From a virus: 48,717 nucleotides of DNA. Below the pieces are notes generated by a model, which saw only the letters and a program-made list of their open reading frames with translations, searched no databases and was not told the origin of the DNA. This document shows, in pieces, positions 42,386 through 48,717 of this stretch (its first letter is position 1; each line of letters begins with the position of its first letter). The stretch is from the IMG/VR virus record IMGVR_UViG_3300048839_000702, positions 1 through 48,717 of that record, one strand, 5' to 3'. A program made the position numbers and the translations under genes.

Positions 42386-44977
42386 CTATTTGCCCTTTAG
42401 TTTCTCTCTGTTGTTTAATAGTATCTGTAAAATGTCACACTTCCATCCATCACGCTTGGTCACGTCCAGAAGGATATGCAAATCAAGTTCATGCCATCGC
42501 CTGCGTCCCATCACTTCCCTGTCAGACAACACCATACCTCCTCTGGTGGTCTTAGAACACGATACACTTTTCAGGGTGTTGAGTACCATGGCCATAGAAA
42601 ACTGCTCTTTTCCGTTGGATGCTGCCCTGTGTGCTGTCAGGATATCTGCTGCCAGAATAAAGATCTGACCTGTCCTATGTCTGATCACCAGCCCAGGGCG
42701 ACTGGCCCCCGAAGCAATCATGTTGATTATGGTCTCGATAATCAACGGCGCAGATCCTGACTGGGTCTGCATATCGAACATCAGTTCTTCATTGTATTCA
42801 CCTTCAACCAAGAACCGCTTACCACAGGGTCCCAAGGCTCTACGGTGTTCGTACAACCACAGAAAATGCTTTGCGAGGATGTAATCACTTTCCACCCCTC
42901 CGTCCGGGGCTATCCATCTCTGCCCCAGTCTGCCAGTATATTCGATACCCCCGATATTTCGCAAAAACTCAGGGGCTCGCCTGTCGTACTCAATATGAAA
43001 CAACCGCTGAGCCAAGGCCTGCCGGTCGTCTGGCGATAATTCCCTGTTGGCTGTGAGCACCTTGATAACATCCATGTTGTTGGCCGTGAATAAAATCCTA
43101 ACTGGATTCTTGATACTCACCGGGTGACGGAACTTTTCAACCGCCATTATCGGATCACCCGAGGTTAGTTCCCTGAACTTGTCTGCAGGGTGCATACCGT
43201 TGGCTGACCTGGGCCAGCCCTCGTTGATGAGAAGGAAAGGGCTTCTCCTCAGACCGTACTGGTATTGCCCTACGAGGTCTGCAGAACTCGCCAGGGCGGG
43301 TTTTTCCAGGGTCTCGGCTAATCCCTGGGCAAATAGTTTTTTGCCTGCTCCTGGAGGGCCTGCAAGACTCAGAGCACATATAGGACCCTCTTCAAACGCC
43401 AAGGCCCAGGCTATCCACTGAATAGCTTTATCGTAATGCTCAGCAAACAGACACCGGAGCCATTCATCCACAGTGGTGTCAAAGTGAGGTACAAGGAAGG
43501 CATTCCTACGGAAGGAAGGGAGAACCAGTGTGGCGTCAGGCCGGTCTATGTTTCTGATCATCCCACCATCCAGGCACGGCACAGCCTCTATGTCTCCCAC
43601 AGGGGAGGAATGATTCGAGAGAATATCCAGGAGAGAGACAGGAACCAGGCCGGTTCCCGTTGCGTTGGGTGCCTGCAATTGGATAGCCCCACTCATTCCA
43701 AGGGCCTTTATACGGGGTATTAACTGCCTGTAAGCGGTAGGCATAGCGTCATAGTACCCATCTTTTTTCATCACAAAAAAAGACTCTCCTGTGTTGGCTA
43801 TCAAGTGCCTGGATACCCAGTCAACCGCTTCATGGGAATCTAATTCGGGATGGTCGCACCATTTCTTCATGTTCTCAGCAATCTCGGGCAGGCTTTCCGA
43901 CCCCAGGGCCATCTCTTGTTTGACAGCCAGTTTCCTGGCTTCATAGCTGGCTGTCTCCTTGGCCCAGATCCGCAATACCGCCGACCACAGCACGTCTGTC
44001 CAGTCCGGTGTCTGGTCGTCTCCCTCTAATTGCAGGACCGGGTCCAGGAAGAGGGCATAGACTTTCTCCGGCCCACAGTCCTTGAGCCTGTAAATGGACC
44101 TGACCACCTGGCCCACAAACCTGACGATTGTATCGTCTCGTTCTCCCTCTTCTGCCAAAGGAACCCAATCAAACAGCACCGGATACACTGGCTTGTTTCT
44201 CAGACTAAGCCTGGCCCGCTCCACCCAGGGGGCTCTTTTGGTGGGGTCCTCTGGCTTTGCGAGGATTGCATGGGCTTCTTCAATCGAGGGCTTGGGTAGG
44301 TCCGGGATGACGACATTTACATAATTGGATGTGCTCGATTTCTCGCTGCCCAAGTCCTTTAGGGCCAGGATACTGTCTGGTTGGTACTCCCCGTTAAAAT
44401 ACGGCTGTTCCCAGGTGTTCTTGCCGTCCCTCAGTACCTGGGGAAGTCTGAATACTCTGGTCCAGTCAGAACACTTGTGGTCCAGCACCAGCTTGTGTCT
44501 GAAAAGTTCCTTGACCATCCATTTGTGGTGTCCCTCTGCCTGGTCTACTGGGATCGTTTGGTCCAGGAGATAGATGATGCGCACGCCATGCTCAGTGAAA
44601 TAGGAGTATGTCCACTTGCTGACCCAGGGTATATCCTGACCCAGGGCCTTAAATGCATCCATCCAGGCTTCCGGCTCTCTGGGGTTCCAGGCCCTGTGTC
44701 CGGGCAGGTCCCAATCGAACACCATCATATCCGTCACCAAATCCTCTTCCCGGTTGCGTATCTGTCCCAGGACGGTCTTGTTGCACCTGGGATACGGGTC
44801 TCGGGTCTTCAAGGGGCGGTAGGTGACGAAGTGGGCATCGGTGGAGTACTCGGTAGACAGGGCCTCCTCCAGGGGCGTAGGTGTCATAGAAGGTATGCCT
44901 GTGTCTGTGAGGTTGTACATCCCTTTCAGGTACTTATGAGGCATGACCCCCACCTGCCTAAGTAGTCCGTTGCTCAT
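42386..44977 (-). CDS. AEP primase fused to SF3-type helicase
   Basis: The 863-residue protein has an N-terminal archaeo-eukaryotic primase region with the MMVFDWDLPG acid pair (about 85-93) and SDWTRVFRLPQ (about 168-178). A C-terminal helicase has Walker A AGPPGAGKKL (about 540), a Walker B-like FLLINEGWP (about 576), and the sensor RILFTANNMDV (about 626). This plan matches phage D5-like primase-helicases that prime and unwind at the fork. The GAGK is followed by Lys rather than Thr or Ser. Its N-terminal MSNGLLRQ is shared with the next gene upstream. It overlaps that gene by ATGA. Confidence 0.88.
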   Translation of the reverse strand: MSNGLLRQVGVMPHKYLKGMYNLTDTGIPSMTPTPLEEALSTEYSTDAHFVTYRPLKTRDPYPRCNKTVLGQIRNREEDLVTDMMVFDWDLPGHRAWNPREPEAWMDAFKALGQDIPWVSKWTYSYFTEHGVRIIYLLDQTIPVDQAEGHHKWMVKELFRHKLVLDHKCSDWTRVFRLPQVLRDGKNTWEQPYFNGEYQPDSILALKDLGSEKSSTSNYVNVVIPDLPKPSIEEAHAILAKPEDPTKRAPWVERARLSLRNKPVYPVLFDWVPLAEEGERDDTIVRFVGQVVRSIYRLKDCGPEKVYALFLDPVLQLEGDDQTPDWTDVLWSAVLRIWAKETASYEARKLAVKQEMALGSESLPEIAENMKKWCDHPELDSHEAVDWVSRHLIANTGESFFVMKKDGYYDAMPTAYRQLIPRIKALGMSGAIQLQAPNATGTGLVPVSLLDILSNHSSPVGDIEAVPCLDGGMIRNIDRPDATLVLPSFRRNAFLVPHFDTTVDEWLRCLFAEHYDKAIQWIAWALAFEEGPICALSLAGPPGAGKKLFAQGLAETLEKPALASSADLVGQYQYGLRRSPFLLINEGWPRSANGMHPADKFRELTSGDPIMAVEKFRHPVSIKNPVRILFTANNMDVIKVLTANRELSPDDRQALAQRLFHIEYDRRAPEFLRNIGGIEYTGRLGQRWIAPDGGVESDYILAKHFLWLYEHRRALGPCGKRFLVEGEYNEELMFDMQTQSGSAPLIIETIINMIASGASRPGLVIRHRTGQIFILAADILTAHRAASNGKEQFSMAMVLNTLKSVSCSKTTRGGMVLSDREVMGRRRWHELDLHILLDVTKRDGWKCDILQILLNNREKLKGK

Positions 44978-45756
44978 GCCTTGGCTATCCTCTCTGATGC
45001 TATCTCAAAGTACTTTTCATCTAATTCTATGCCTATGAAAGTTCTGTTCAGATTCTTGCAGGCCACCCCGGTCGTTCCGCTGCCCATAGCGAAGTCCAAA
45101 ACTGTCTCACCTTCGTTGGTGTAGGTCTTGATAAGGTATTCCATCAGGGCGACAGGTTTTTGGGTGGGGTGGACAGTATTCCCTTCGTTCTTAATAGATA
45201 AGACCGAGTTAGGGAAATTTGTGTACTGCTGTATTCTTTCTGCTTTATGGCTTGGCCTCCCAAACCTATGCCCACCAGAATCGGCGACACATGTCTTTAT
45301 ACCGCTTACCCTCTTATTGACCTCTATCAAATCTTGAGGATTGTATGTCATTCTATTCTTGCATCGATTAGCACAATTCCCAAAACTAAAAACTATAACG
45401 TCCTCATGTTTATTCATTGGCTTATTTTTAGCATTTGGAAAACCCACAGCCCTGCTCTTATCCCACACCCAACAATACTTAAACATCTTCATATTAGACG
45501 CTATCAAGGTCGTGGTGAACGGCTGTGAGGCGGTCATAACAATCGCACCATTGGGCTTGATGACTCTTTTTAGATGCTCCCACATTGGTTCCAGCGGAAT
45601 CATGCTATCCCAATGACAATTTGTCGTTTGGTAGGGCGGGTCTGCCATCACCATATCTACAGACCCATCAGGAATCTCTGACATCCATTCCAGGCAGTCG
45701 CCCTGGACCAAGAAAACCTCGCTCTTCCTGTCCTGCCTAAGTAGTCCGTTGCTCAT
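44974..45756 (-). CDS. DNA adenine methyltransferase, beta class (DPPY)
   Basis: The 260-residue enzyme has DPPY in MADPPYQTTN (about residue 39) and the SAM-binding FAMGSGTTG (about 221) at the C-terminal side. This IV-before-I order is that of beta-class N6-adenine/N4-cytosine enzymes; DPPY favours adenine. It probably methylates phage DNA to avoid restriction or to regulate it. Extra basic residues lie in the target recognition region (about 80-150). The N-terminus MSNGLLRQDRKSE repeats a tag shared with two neighbours. Start chosen by ATGA overlap with 45753. Confidence 0.92.
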   Translation of the reverse strand: MSNGLLRQDRKSEVFLVQGDCLEWMSEIPDGSVDMVMADPPYQTTNCHWDSMIPLEPMWEHLKRVIKPNGAIVMTASQPFTTTLIASNMKMFKYCWVWDKSRAVGFPNAKNKPMNKHEDVIVFSFGNCANRCKNRMTYNPQDLIEVNKRVSGIKTCVADSGGHRFGRPSHKAERIQQYTNFPNSVLSIKNEGNTVHPTQKPVALMEYLIKTYTNEGETVLDFAMGSGTTGVACKNLNRTFIGIELDEKYFEIASERIAKA

Positions 45757-46043
45757 GCGTTTTCTGCTTCCCATTTCTTGAAATCAATCATCCGCTCAGG
45801 AGACATGTCATAGTCTTCTATCATCCCACCATCTTCGCAATTAGGACATAAATCGACTAAGTAATACCCACTCTCCCAGTCGCCATCCTCCTCTTGGGTA
45901 CATTCCGATACCTTGCCAGACCAACCGCACTCACTGCACCTGGCCATGTCTGGTTTTGGCATTCTATGAGATTGCTTGGCCCCAATCAGGAAATCTCTAA
46001 GAATATCGCTCTTCCTGTTCTGCCTAAGTAGCCTATCTTCCAT
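45753..46043 (-). CDS. Zinc-ribbon small protein with shared N-terminal tag
   Basis: The 96-residue protein begins MEDRLLRQNRKSDI, similar to the neighbours' tag. CSECGWSG (about 36) and CPNCEDGG (about 68) form a likely four-cysteine zinc ribbon, followed by an acidic C-terminus. The ATG at 46043 has an AGAGG site. Function unknown; it may act with the methyltransferase coupled to it by ATGA. Confidence 0.75.
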   Translation of the reverse strand: MEDRLLRQNRKSDILRDFLIGAKQSHRMPKPDMARCSECGWSGKVSECTQEEDGDWESGYYLVDLCPNCEDGGMIEDYDMSPERMIDFKKWEAENA

Positions 46044-46060
46044 GTTGCGTCTGCCTCTGA

Positions 46061-46390
46061 TTAAAAAGTGTCGAGAACATACAATACAGGAATATCCATA
46101 GATCCCGCAAGGGCTATTTCTGCCTGCACGCCTTTTGATTCCTGCCAGCCGTCCAGGCACAACACGACCACCGTGTTGCAGATGCTCAGGATCTGCCGGT
46201 CGTATTCTGCCCAGAAGTCCCATCCAAGGGGCAAATCCCCTGCCAGGGCTATGGGGTGGGTATGGCTGATCGGACTGAATACGTGGTGCCCCTGGCCCAT
46301 CAAACGGGCAGCCCCAATGTTGGCCATCTGGAACCTCTGCTCTCTGACCTCCGGGTCCGAGTGACTGTAGGGGATTGCAAGATAGATCAT
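46061..46390 (-). CDS. DUF1937-type protein (nucleoside deoxyribosyltransferase-like fold)
   Basis: The 109-residue protein shows the DUF1937 pattern: MIYLAIPYSHSDPEVRE, VFSPISHTHPIA and VVLCLDGWQESKGVQAEIALA. The fold resembles nucleoside 2-deoxyribosyltransferases, which act on nucleosides, and the Glu in GVQAEI fits the catalytic acid. A role in nucleoside metabolism or DNA modification is family knowledge; the exact reaction is unknown. The start at 46390 overlaps the YopX gene as ATGA. Confidence 0.85.
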   Translation of the reverse strand: MIYLAIPYSHSDPEVREQRFQMANIGAARLMGQGHHVFSPISHTHPIALAGDLPLGWDFWAEYDRQILSICNTVVVLCLDGWQESKGVQAEIALAGSMDIPVLYVLDTF

Positions 46391-46770
46391 GGTATCAACT
46401 CCGGGTTCTCGTGGATATTCCCGATGACTGTCAGGGTATACCATCGTTGTTTATCACCACAGCAATCGCAATCGCCCCAAGGCCAGAACTTACCTCCTCC
46501 TTCTGTGCTGTCATCCCATTCCACCACATGCACATGCCCGTGCTTGCACTCAACGACATCTCCATCAAAGATCTCAACATCTCCTTGGTCTAGTTGTCCT
46601 GTGGATTCGACCAAAATAAAGTTAGTCAAGGGCTTATGCCAACCTTCCCCGTCGAAAACTCTGACTGACATCTTATTTGTCTTCTTAGGATGTGGTGCGA
46701 AGTCGATAGAAGTCACATCACACATTTCCTGGGAATCTAAATCCCATGCTCTGAATCTGTATCCTCTCAT
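46387..46770 (-). CDS. YopX family protein
   Basis: The 127-residue protein fits YopX (known from phage SPbeta): N-terminal YRFRAWDLDS, FILVESTGQLDQGDVEIFDGDVVEC (about 51-75) and a C-terminal VIGNIHENPEL. The barrel-like fold is common in phage genomes but its function is not known. CDCCGDK might bind metal. It overlaps the genes before and after by ATGA. Confidence 0.88.
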   Translation of the reverse strand: MRGYRFRAWDLDSQEMCDVTSIDFAPHPKKTNKMSVRVFDGEGWHKPLTNFILVESTGQLDQGDVEIFDGDVVECKHGHVHVVEWDDSTEGGGKFWPWGDCDCCGDKQRWYTLTVIGNIHENPELIP

Positions 46771-46937
46771 TCGATCACCCTATCCCATATCTGTTGCAAA
46801 CAGTCCATTTGTCTCTCCGTGTACGGACCTTTCCAGTCCAGCATGTCCGACACAAAATTACATTCCCAGTTAGTCAGGCCTGATTCCATGTCACACAGGC
46901 CCTCTACAATTTCTCGATATTCTGATTATTTGGTCAT
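46767..46937 (-). pseudogene. Small gene interrupted by an in-frame TAA at codon 4
   Basis: An ATG at 46937 overlaps the previous stop as ATGA, the pattern used throughout this operon. Its frame is ATG-ACC-AAA-TAA, then stays open for 52 codons to a TGA that again overlaps the next start by ATGA. The region after the stop (SEYREIVEGLCD, then LTNWECNFVSDML and TERQMDCLQQIWDRV) looks like a small helical phage protein. Translation may restart at the ATG at 46889 (40 residues). A sequencing error or recent nonsense mutation is possible. Not a recognised family. Confidence 0.6.
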
Positions 46938-47368
46938 CTCGTCTCCAGTTCTTTCGCTCCACAGGCCTGGCAATAGATGCCGGTCTGTGCTTCTTTGTAT
47001 GTGTTAATCCAGTCCCCGCACTCTATGCACTGGGAGATATGGTTGATCCCGGAAGGGTCAAACTCGGTATGGCACAAGGGACAGAACACGTTATCGTCAT
47101 CTGCGCCCATGACATCAAAGCAATCGACATCATCTATATACCGACACTTGGGGCACTGTACTGGGCTTTCTGCCACACCTCCCTCGTTTATCGCATACCA
47201 GAGATACGCACCTCGTTGGGCATTGAAGAACACAGCGTATTTGTCCTGTGCCCTGTAGAGCGGTACGCCGTTGGCGTCGTGGCCTTTGGTCCCTACTCTC
47301 TCAGGAAAGGCAATCCGACCCCCTACCGGAACCACCGGACAATTGAAAATATAATCTGCGAAAGTCAT
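46934..47368 (-). CDS. Multi-zinc-ribbon protein
   Basis: The 144-residue protein has three cysteine pairs: CPKC (about 72), CPLC (about 97) and CIEC (about 114), with a final CQAC (about 134). It probably folds into two zinc ribbons. The N-terminal part contains FADYIFNCPVVPVGGRIAFPE. Likely a nucleic acid or protein binder; function unknown. The ATG at 47368 has GGAGG 4 nt upstream. Confidence 0.78.
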   Translation of the reverse strand: MTFADYIFNCPVVPVGGRIAFPERVGTKGHDANGVPLYRAQDKYAVFFNAQRGAYLWYAINEGGVAESPVQCPKCRYIDDVDCFDVMGADDDNVFCPLCHTEFDPSGINHISQCIECGDWINTYKEAQTGIYCQACGAKELETR

Positions 47369-47369
47369 A

Positions 47370-47738
47370 CTACCTCCAAGAATACAGGTCAACAACCTTG
47401 TGGCACATGGCTTCATCGAACATAGCAATATGGCACTCGCTCTTGGATATGCCCAGGCTCCTGGCCAATTCCTTATACGCAGTAGTGCGTTTCATGCCTA
47501 TGCCCTTCCACCATCCATCAAAGGCTTCATGGGCCTTGCACCGGAGCATTCGTAGGGGTTTGTCTGCCATTGTCCCTAACGGCTGGTGGTCTTTGGATGC
47601 CCTGTGAGTCCCGACATAAGCCCCGCAAGGTGAGCAAGACCAGTAGTAGTTGCTGTGCAGGTTCTCCAACTCCGGGTAAATAAATGCCCCCGTCACCAGA
47701 ACAGCAGGCTGTTTACAGTATGGGCATATTACTTTCAT
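47370..47738 (-). CDS. DUF3268-type zinc-finger protein
   Basis: The 122-residue protein fits DUF3268 (zinc-finger-containing domain): CPYCKQPAVLVTG at 5-17, CSPCGAYVGTH (about 35), GTMADKPLRMLRCKAHEAFD and a helical C-terminus ending CHIAMFDEAMC. The two Cys pairs bind zinc, and the AH..FD.WW region is typical. Its role in phage is unknown. Confidence 0.85.
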   Translation of the reverse strand: MKVICPYCKQPAVLVTGAFIYPELENLHSNYYWSCSPCGAYVGTHRASKDHQPLGTMADKPLRMLRCKAHEAFDGWWKGIGMKRTTAYKELARSLGISKSECHIAMFDEAMCHKVVDLYSWR

Positions 47739-48043
47739 CTCTTTTGCTCCTTCTTGACATACCCAGAAAGGGCATCATAGTCATAAGGCCCTTCTTGCCA
47801 GATCATTTCACTGATCAGGCCTCCAGGCCTGTGGTACTCTTGGAGTTGGCCAGCAGTCCAAGCAATCATCCAGGCATCCTCCCTATTGACATACCTATCC
47901 AGATTGGTCCAGAAGCCTTGCTTGGCAGTCCGGACGAAATCATATGGAGTCCTGCCCAAGCACTCGGAATGGTCCCGGCCCAGGACTATGACGTTGTCCC
48001 CTCGTTTGACGGCTGCATGTGTGATGTGTTCTGGGGTTTCCAT
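47735..48043 (-). CDS. Conserved phage protein of the ITHAAV family
   Basis: The 102-residue protein starts METPEHITHAAVKRGDNVIVLGRDHSECL, then has GFWTNLDRYVNREDAWMIAWTAGQ and GGLISEMIW. The combination is a recurrent small phage protein without a known function. The ATG at 48043 has an AAAGGAT site; longer starts would overlap the next gene strongly. Confidence 0.82.
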   Translation of the reverse strand: METPEHITHAAVKRGDNVIVLGRDHSECLGRTPYDFVRTAKQGFWTNLDRYVNREDAWMIAWTAGQLQEYHRPGGLISEMIWQEGPYDYDALSGYVKKEQKR

Positions 48044-48045
48044 GA

Positions 48046-48519
48046 CTATCCTTTCTCTGTATGTGACTTGACCATGCGCACCAACACCACGACCTGCTTG
48101 ATGTCTTCGGCATACACCAGACGCCACCAGGTATCGTTATGCAGCACCCAGGTCCGAAAGGCCGTCCCCACGTTGCTATTGTCCGTCAGGAACGCAGGGG
48201 ACACCACAGCCAGAAGCGTGCTGTCCGGTGCCATGTCCTTGTATGCCTTCCATATGAGAGACGTGGAAAGCCCGTGATCGTCTTGAGGTAAGCACATGAC
48301 CACACCTTTGTCAAGGTGCCTCTTTGTTTCCATGAACTCGTCGCATGAAAACTTGACGGGCTGAAGTCCCAGTCCCCTGGCTTGCCACTCCCTCAGTGTG
48401 GATATCAAAGAAGCGTTCTCCTCAGTGACATCATAGATGTTGTAGACTTTGTCCTCCGGGTCCACGGACTCCATGAGGTTACAGATTATCTGGCTGTTGG
48501 TGTGTTTAATTTCGTACAT
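48046..48519 (-). CDS. Divergent methyltransferase-like protein, catalytic motif lost
   Basis: The 157-residue protein resembles the central part of class I DNA methyltransferases: KVYNIYDVTEENASLISTL (where the SAM acid would be), a VKFSCDEFME strand, VVMCLPQDDHG in the place of the usual NPPF/Y, then IWKAYKDMAPDSTLLAVVSPAF. The catalytic NPPY is replaced by CLPQD, so catalysis is doubtful. It may be a regulator, or a decoy for restriction systems. The family link is moderate only. Confidence 0.5.
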   Translation of the reverse strand: MYEIKHTNSQIICNLMESVDPEDKVYNIYDVTEENASLISTLREWQARGLGLQPVKFSCDEFMETKRHLDKGVVMCLPQDDHGLSTSLIWKAYKDMAPDSTLLAVVSPAFLTDNSNVGTAFRTWVLHNDTWWRLVYAEDIKQVVVLVRMVKSHTEKG

Positions 48520-48717
48520 TCTCAGTCTCCTTGATTTGTTGGTTGTATATCTCTCTCATTTCGTCTGACAGAATAGAAGCTCGTGCTAACGAATAATCTC
48601 TGTCGAACATGGCTGAACATTTGATATGTGTCATTGACTCAGGCAGGGGGTTATAGAAGCATCCTATGCAAATCCCTTGCTCGTCAATGACATACAATTT
48701 CTCGGTGTAATCCCAGT
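48506..48717 (-). CDS. Hypothetical protein, 5-prime end beyond the window edge
   Basis: The frame is open to the right edge. Inside the window it encodes about 70 residues ending EIYNQQIKETENVRN, with a CIGCFYNPL motif. The TTG at 48697 is not a likely start. If the ends of the window are joined, the frame continues over position 1 to ATG at 13..11 and gives a 74-residue protein starting MTSADWDYTEK. A TAG lies two codons upstream of that ATG, within the repeat array. Confidence 0.65.
   Translation of the reverse strand, partial: WDYTEKLYVIDEQGICIGCFYNPLPESMTHIKCSAMFDRDYSLARASILSDEMREIYNQQIKETENVRN

Noticed and set aside
1-48717. Prophage or temperate phage
   Set aside because: No integrase, attachment site, repressor or host flank was recognised, so lysogeny is not supported.

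Overview
The window is a tailed-phage genome of the siphovirus (long non-contractile tail) type, about 48.7 kb. Evidence is a large terminase, portal, prohead protease, lambda E-like capsid, D-like decoration protein, tail tube, tail assembly chaperones with a probable -1 frameshift, a 1240-residue tape measure and a BR0599-type tail module. No integrase, excisionase, CI-type repressor or tRNA gene was seen, so a temperate life style is not supported. A lipoprotein with a lipobox suggests a Gram-negative host; the host genus cannot be read from the sequence. The ends appear to join: the leftward reading frame that runs off the right end continues across position 1 to an ATG at 13..11 (minus strand). 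This suggests a complete circularly permuted or closed genome rather than a fragment.

Layout. (1) 1-632: non-coding control region with a 12/16-bp G-rich tandem array (1-225) and a set of iteron-like repeats (about 350-590). If the ends join, it lies between the leftward early operon and the rightward packaging genes. (2) 633-5059, plus strand: an unknown protein in the usual small-terminase position, a one-TM coiled-coil protein, the large terminase split by a 418-residue LAGLIDADG intein inside its Walker A motif, and a zinc-ribbon peptide. (3) 5105-27524, minus strand: the head and tail module, read right to left as protease, decoration, capsid, connectors, appendage proteins, tail tube, chaperones, tape measure, distal tail proteins, NlpC/P60-like protein, central fibre/tip protein, fibre tip and lipoprotein. 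Intrinsic terminators follow the major capsid, tail tube and last gene. (4) 27643-29528, plus strand: portal and one minor head-type protein, inverted relative to the rest of the head genes. (5) 29550-48717, minus strand: DNA metabolism and accessory genes, nearly all joined by ATGA overlaps. They include a Mom-like DNA modification enzyme, RuvC-like nuclease, sigma-like factor, family A DNA polymerase, a possible ssDNA-binding protein, SNF2-type helicase, MazG-like hydrolase, LigA-like domain, Cas4/RecB-type nuclease, ThyX, AEP primase-SF3 helicase, DNA methyltransferase, DUF1937, YopX, DUF3268 and several zinc-finger proteins.

How the genes work together. Primase-helicase, polymerase, SNF2 helicase and nucleases replicate and process the DNA. 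ThyX and MazG-like enzymes shape the nucleotide pool. The Mom-like enzyme and the methyltransferase probably protect the DNA from restriction. The sigma-like protein may switch on late transcription. Points for a second look are the Walker-A intein, the Mom homologue, three adjacent genes sharing a duplicated N-terminal coding tag, a small gene cut by an in-frame TAA, a nested in-frame start inside the nuclease gene, and two membrane peptides below usual ORF cut-offs. No endolysin or canonical holin was recognised.
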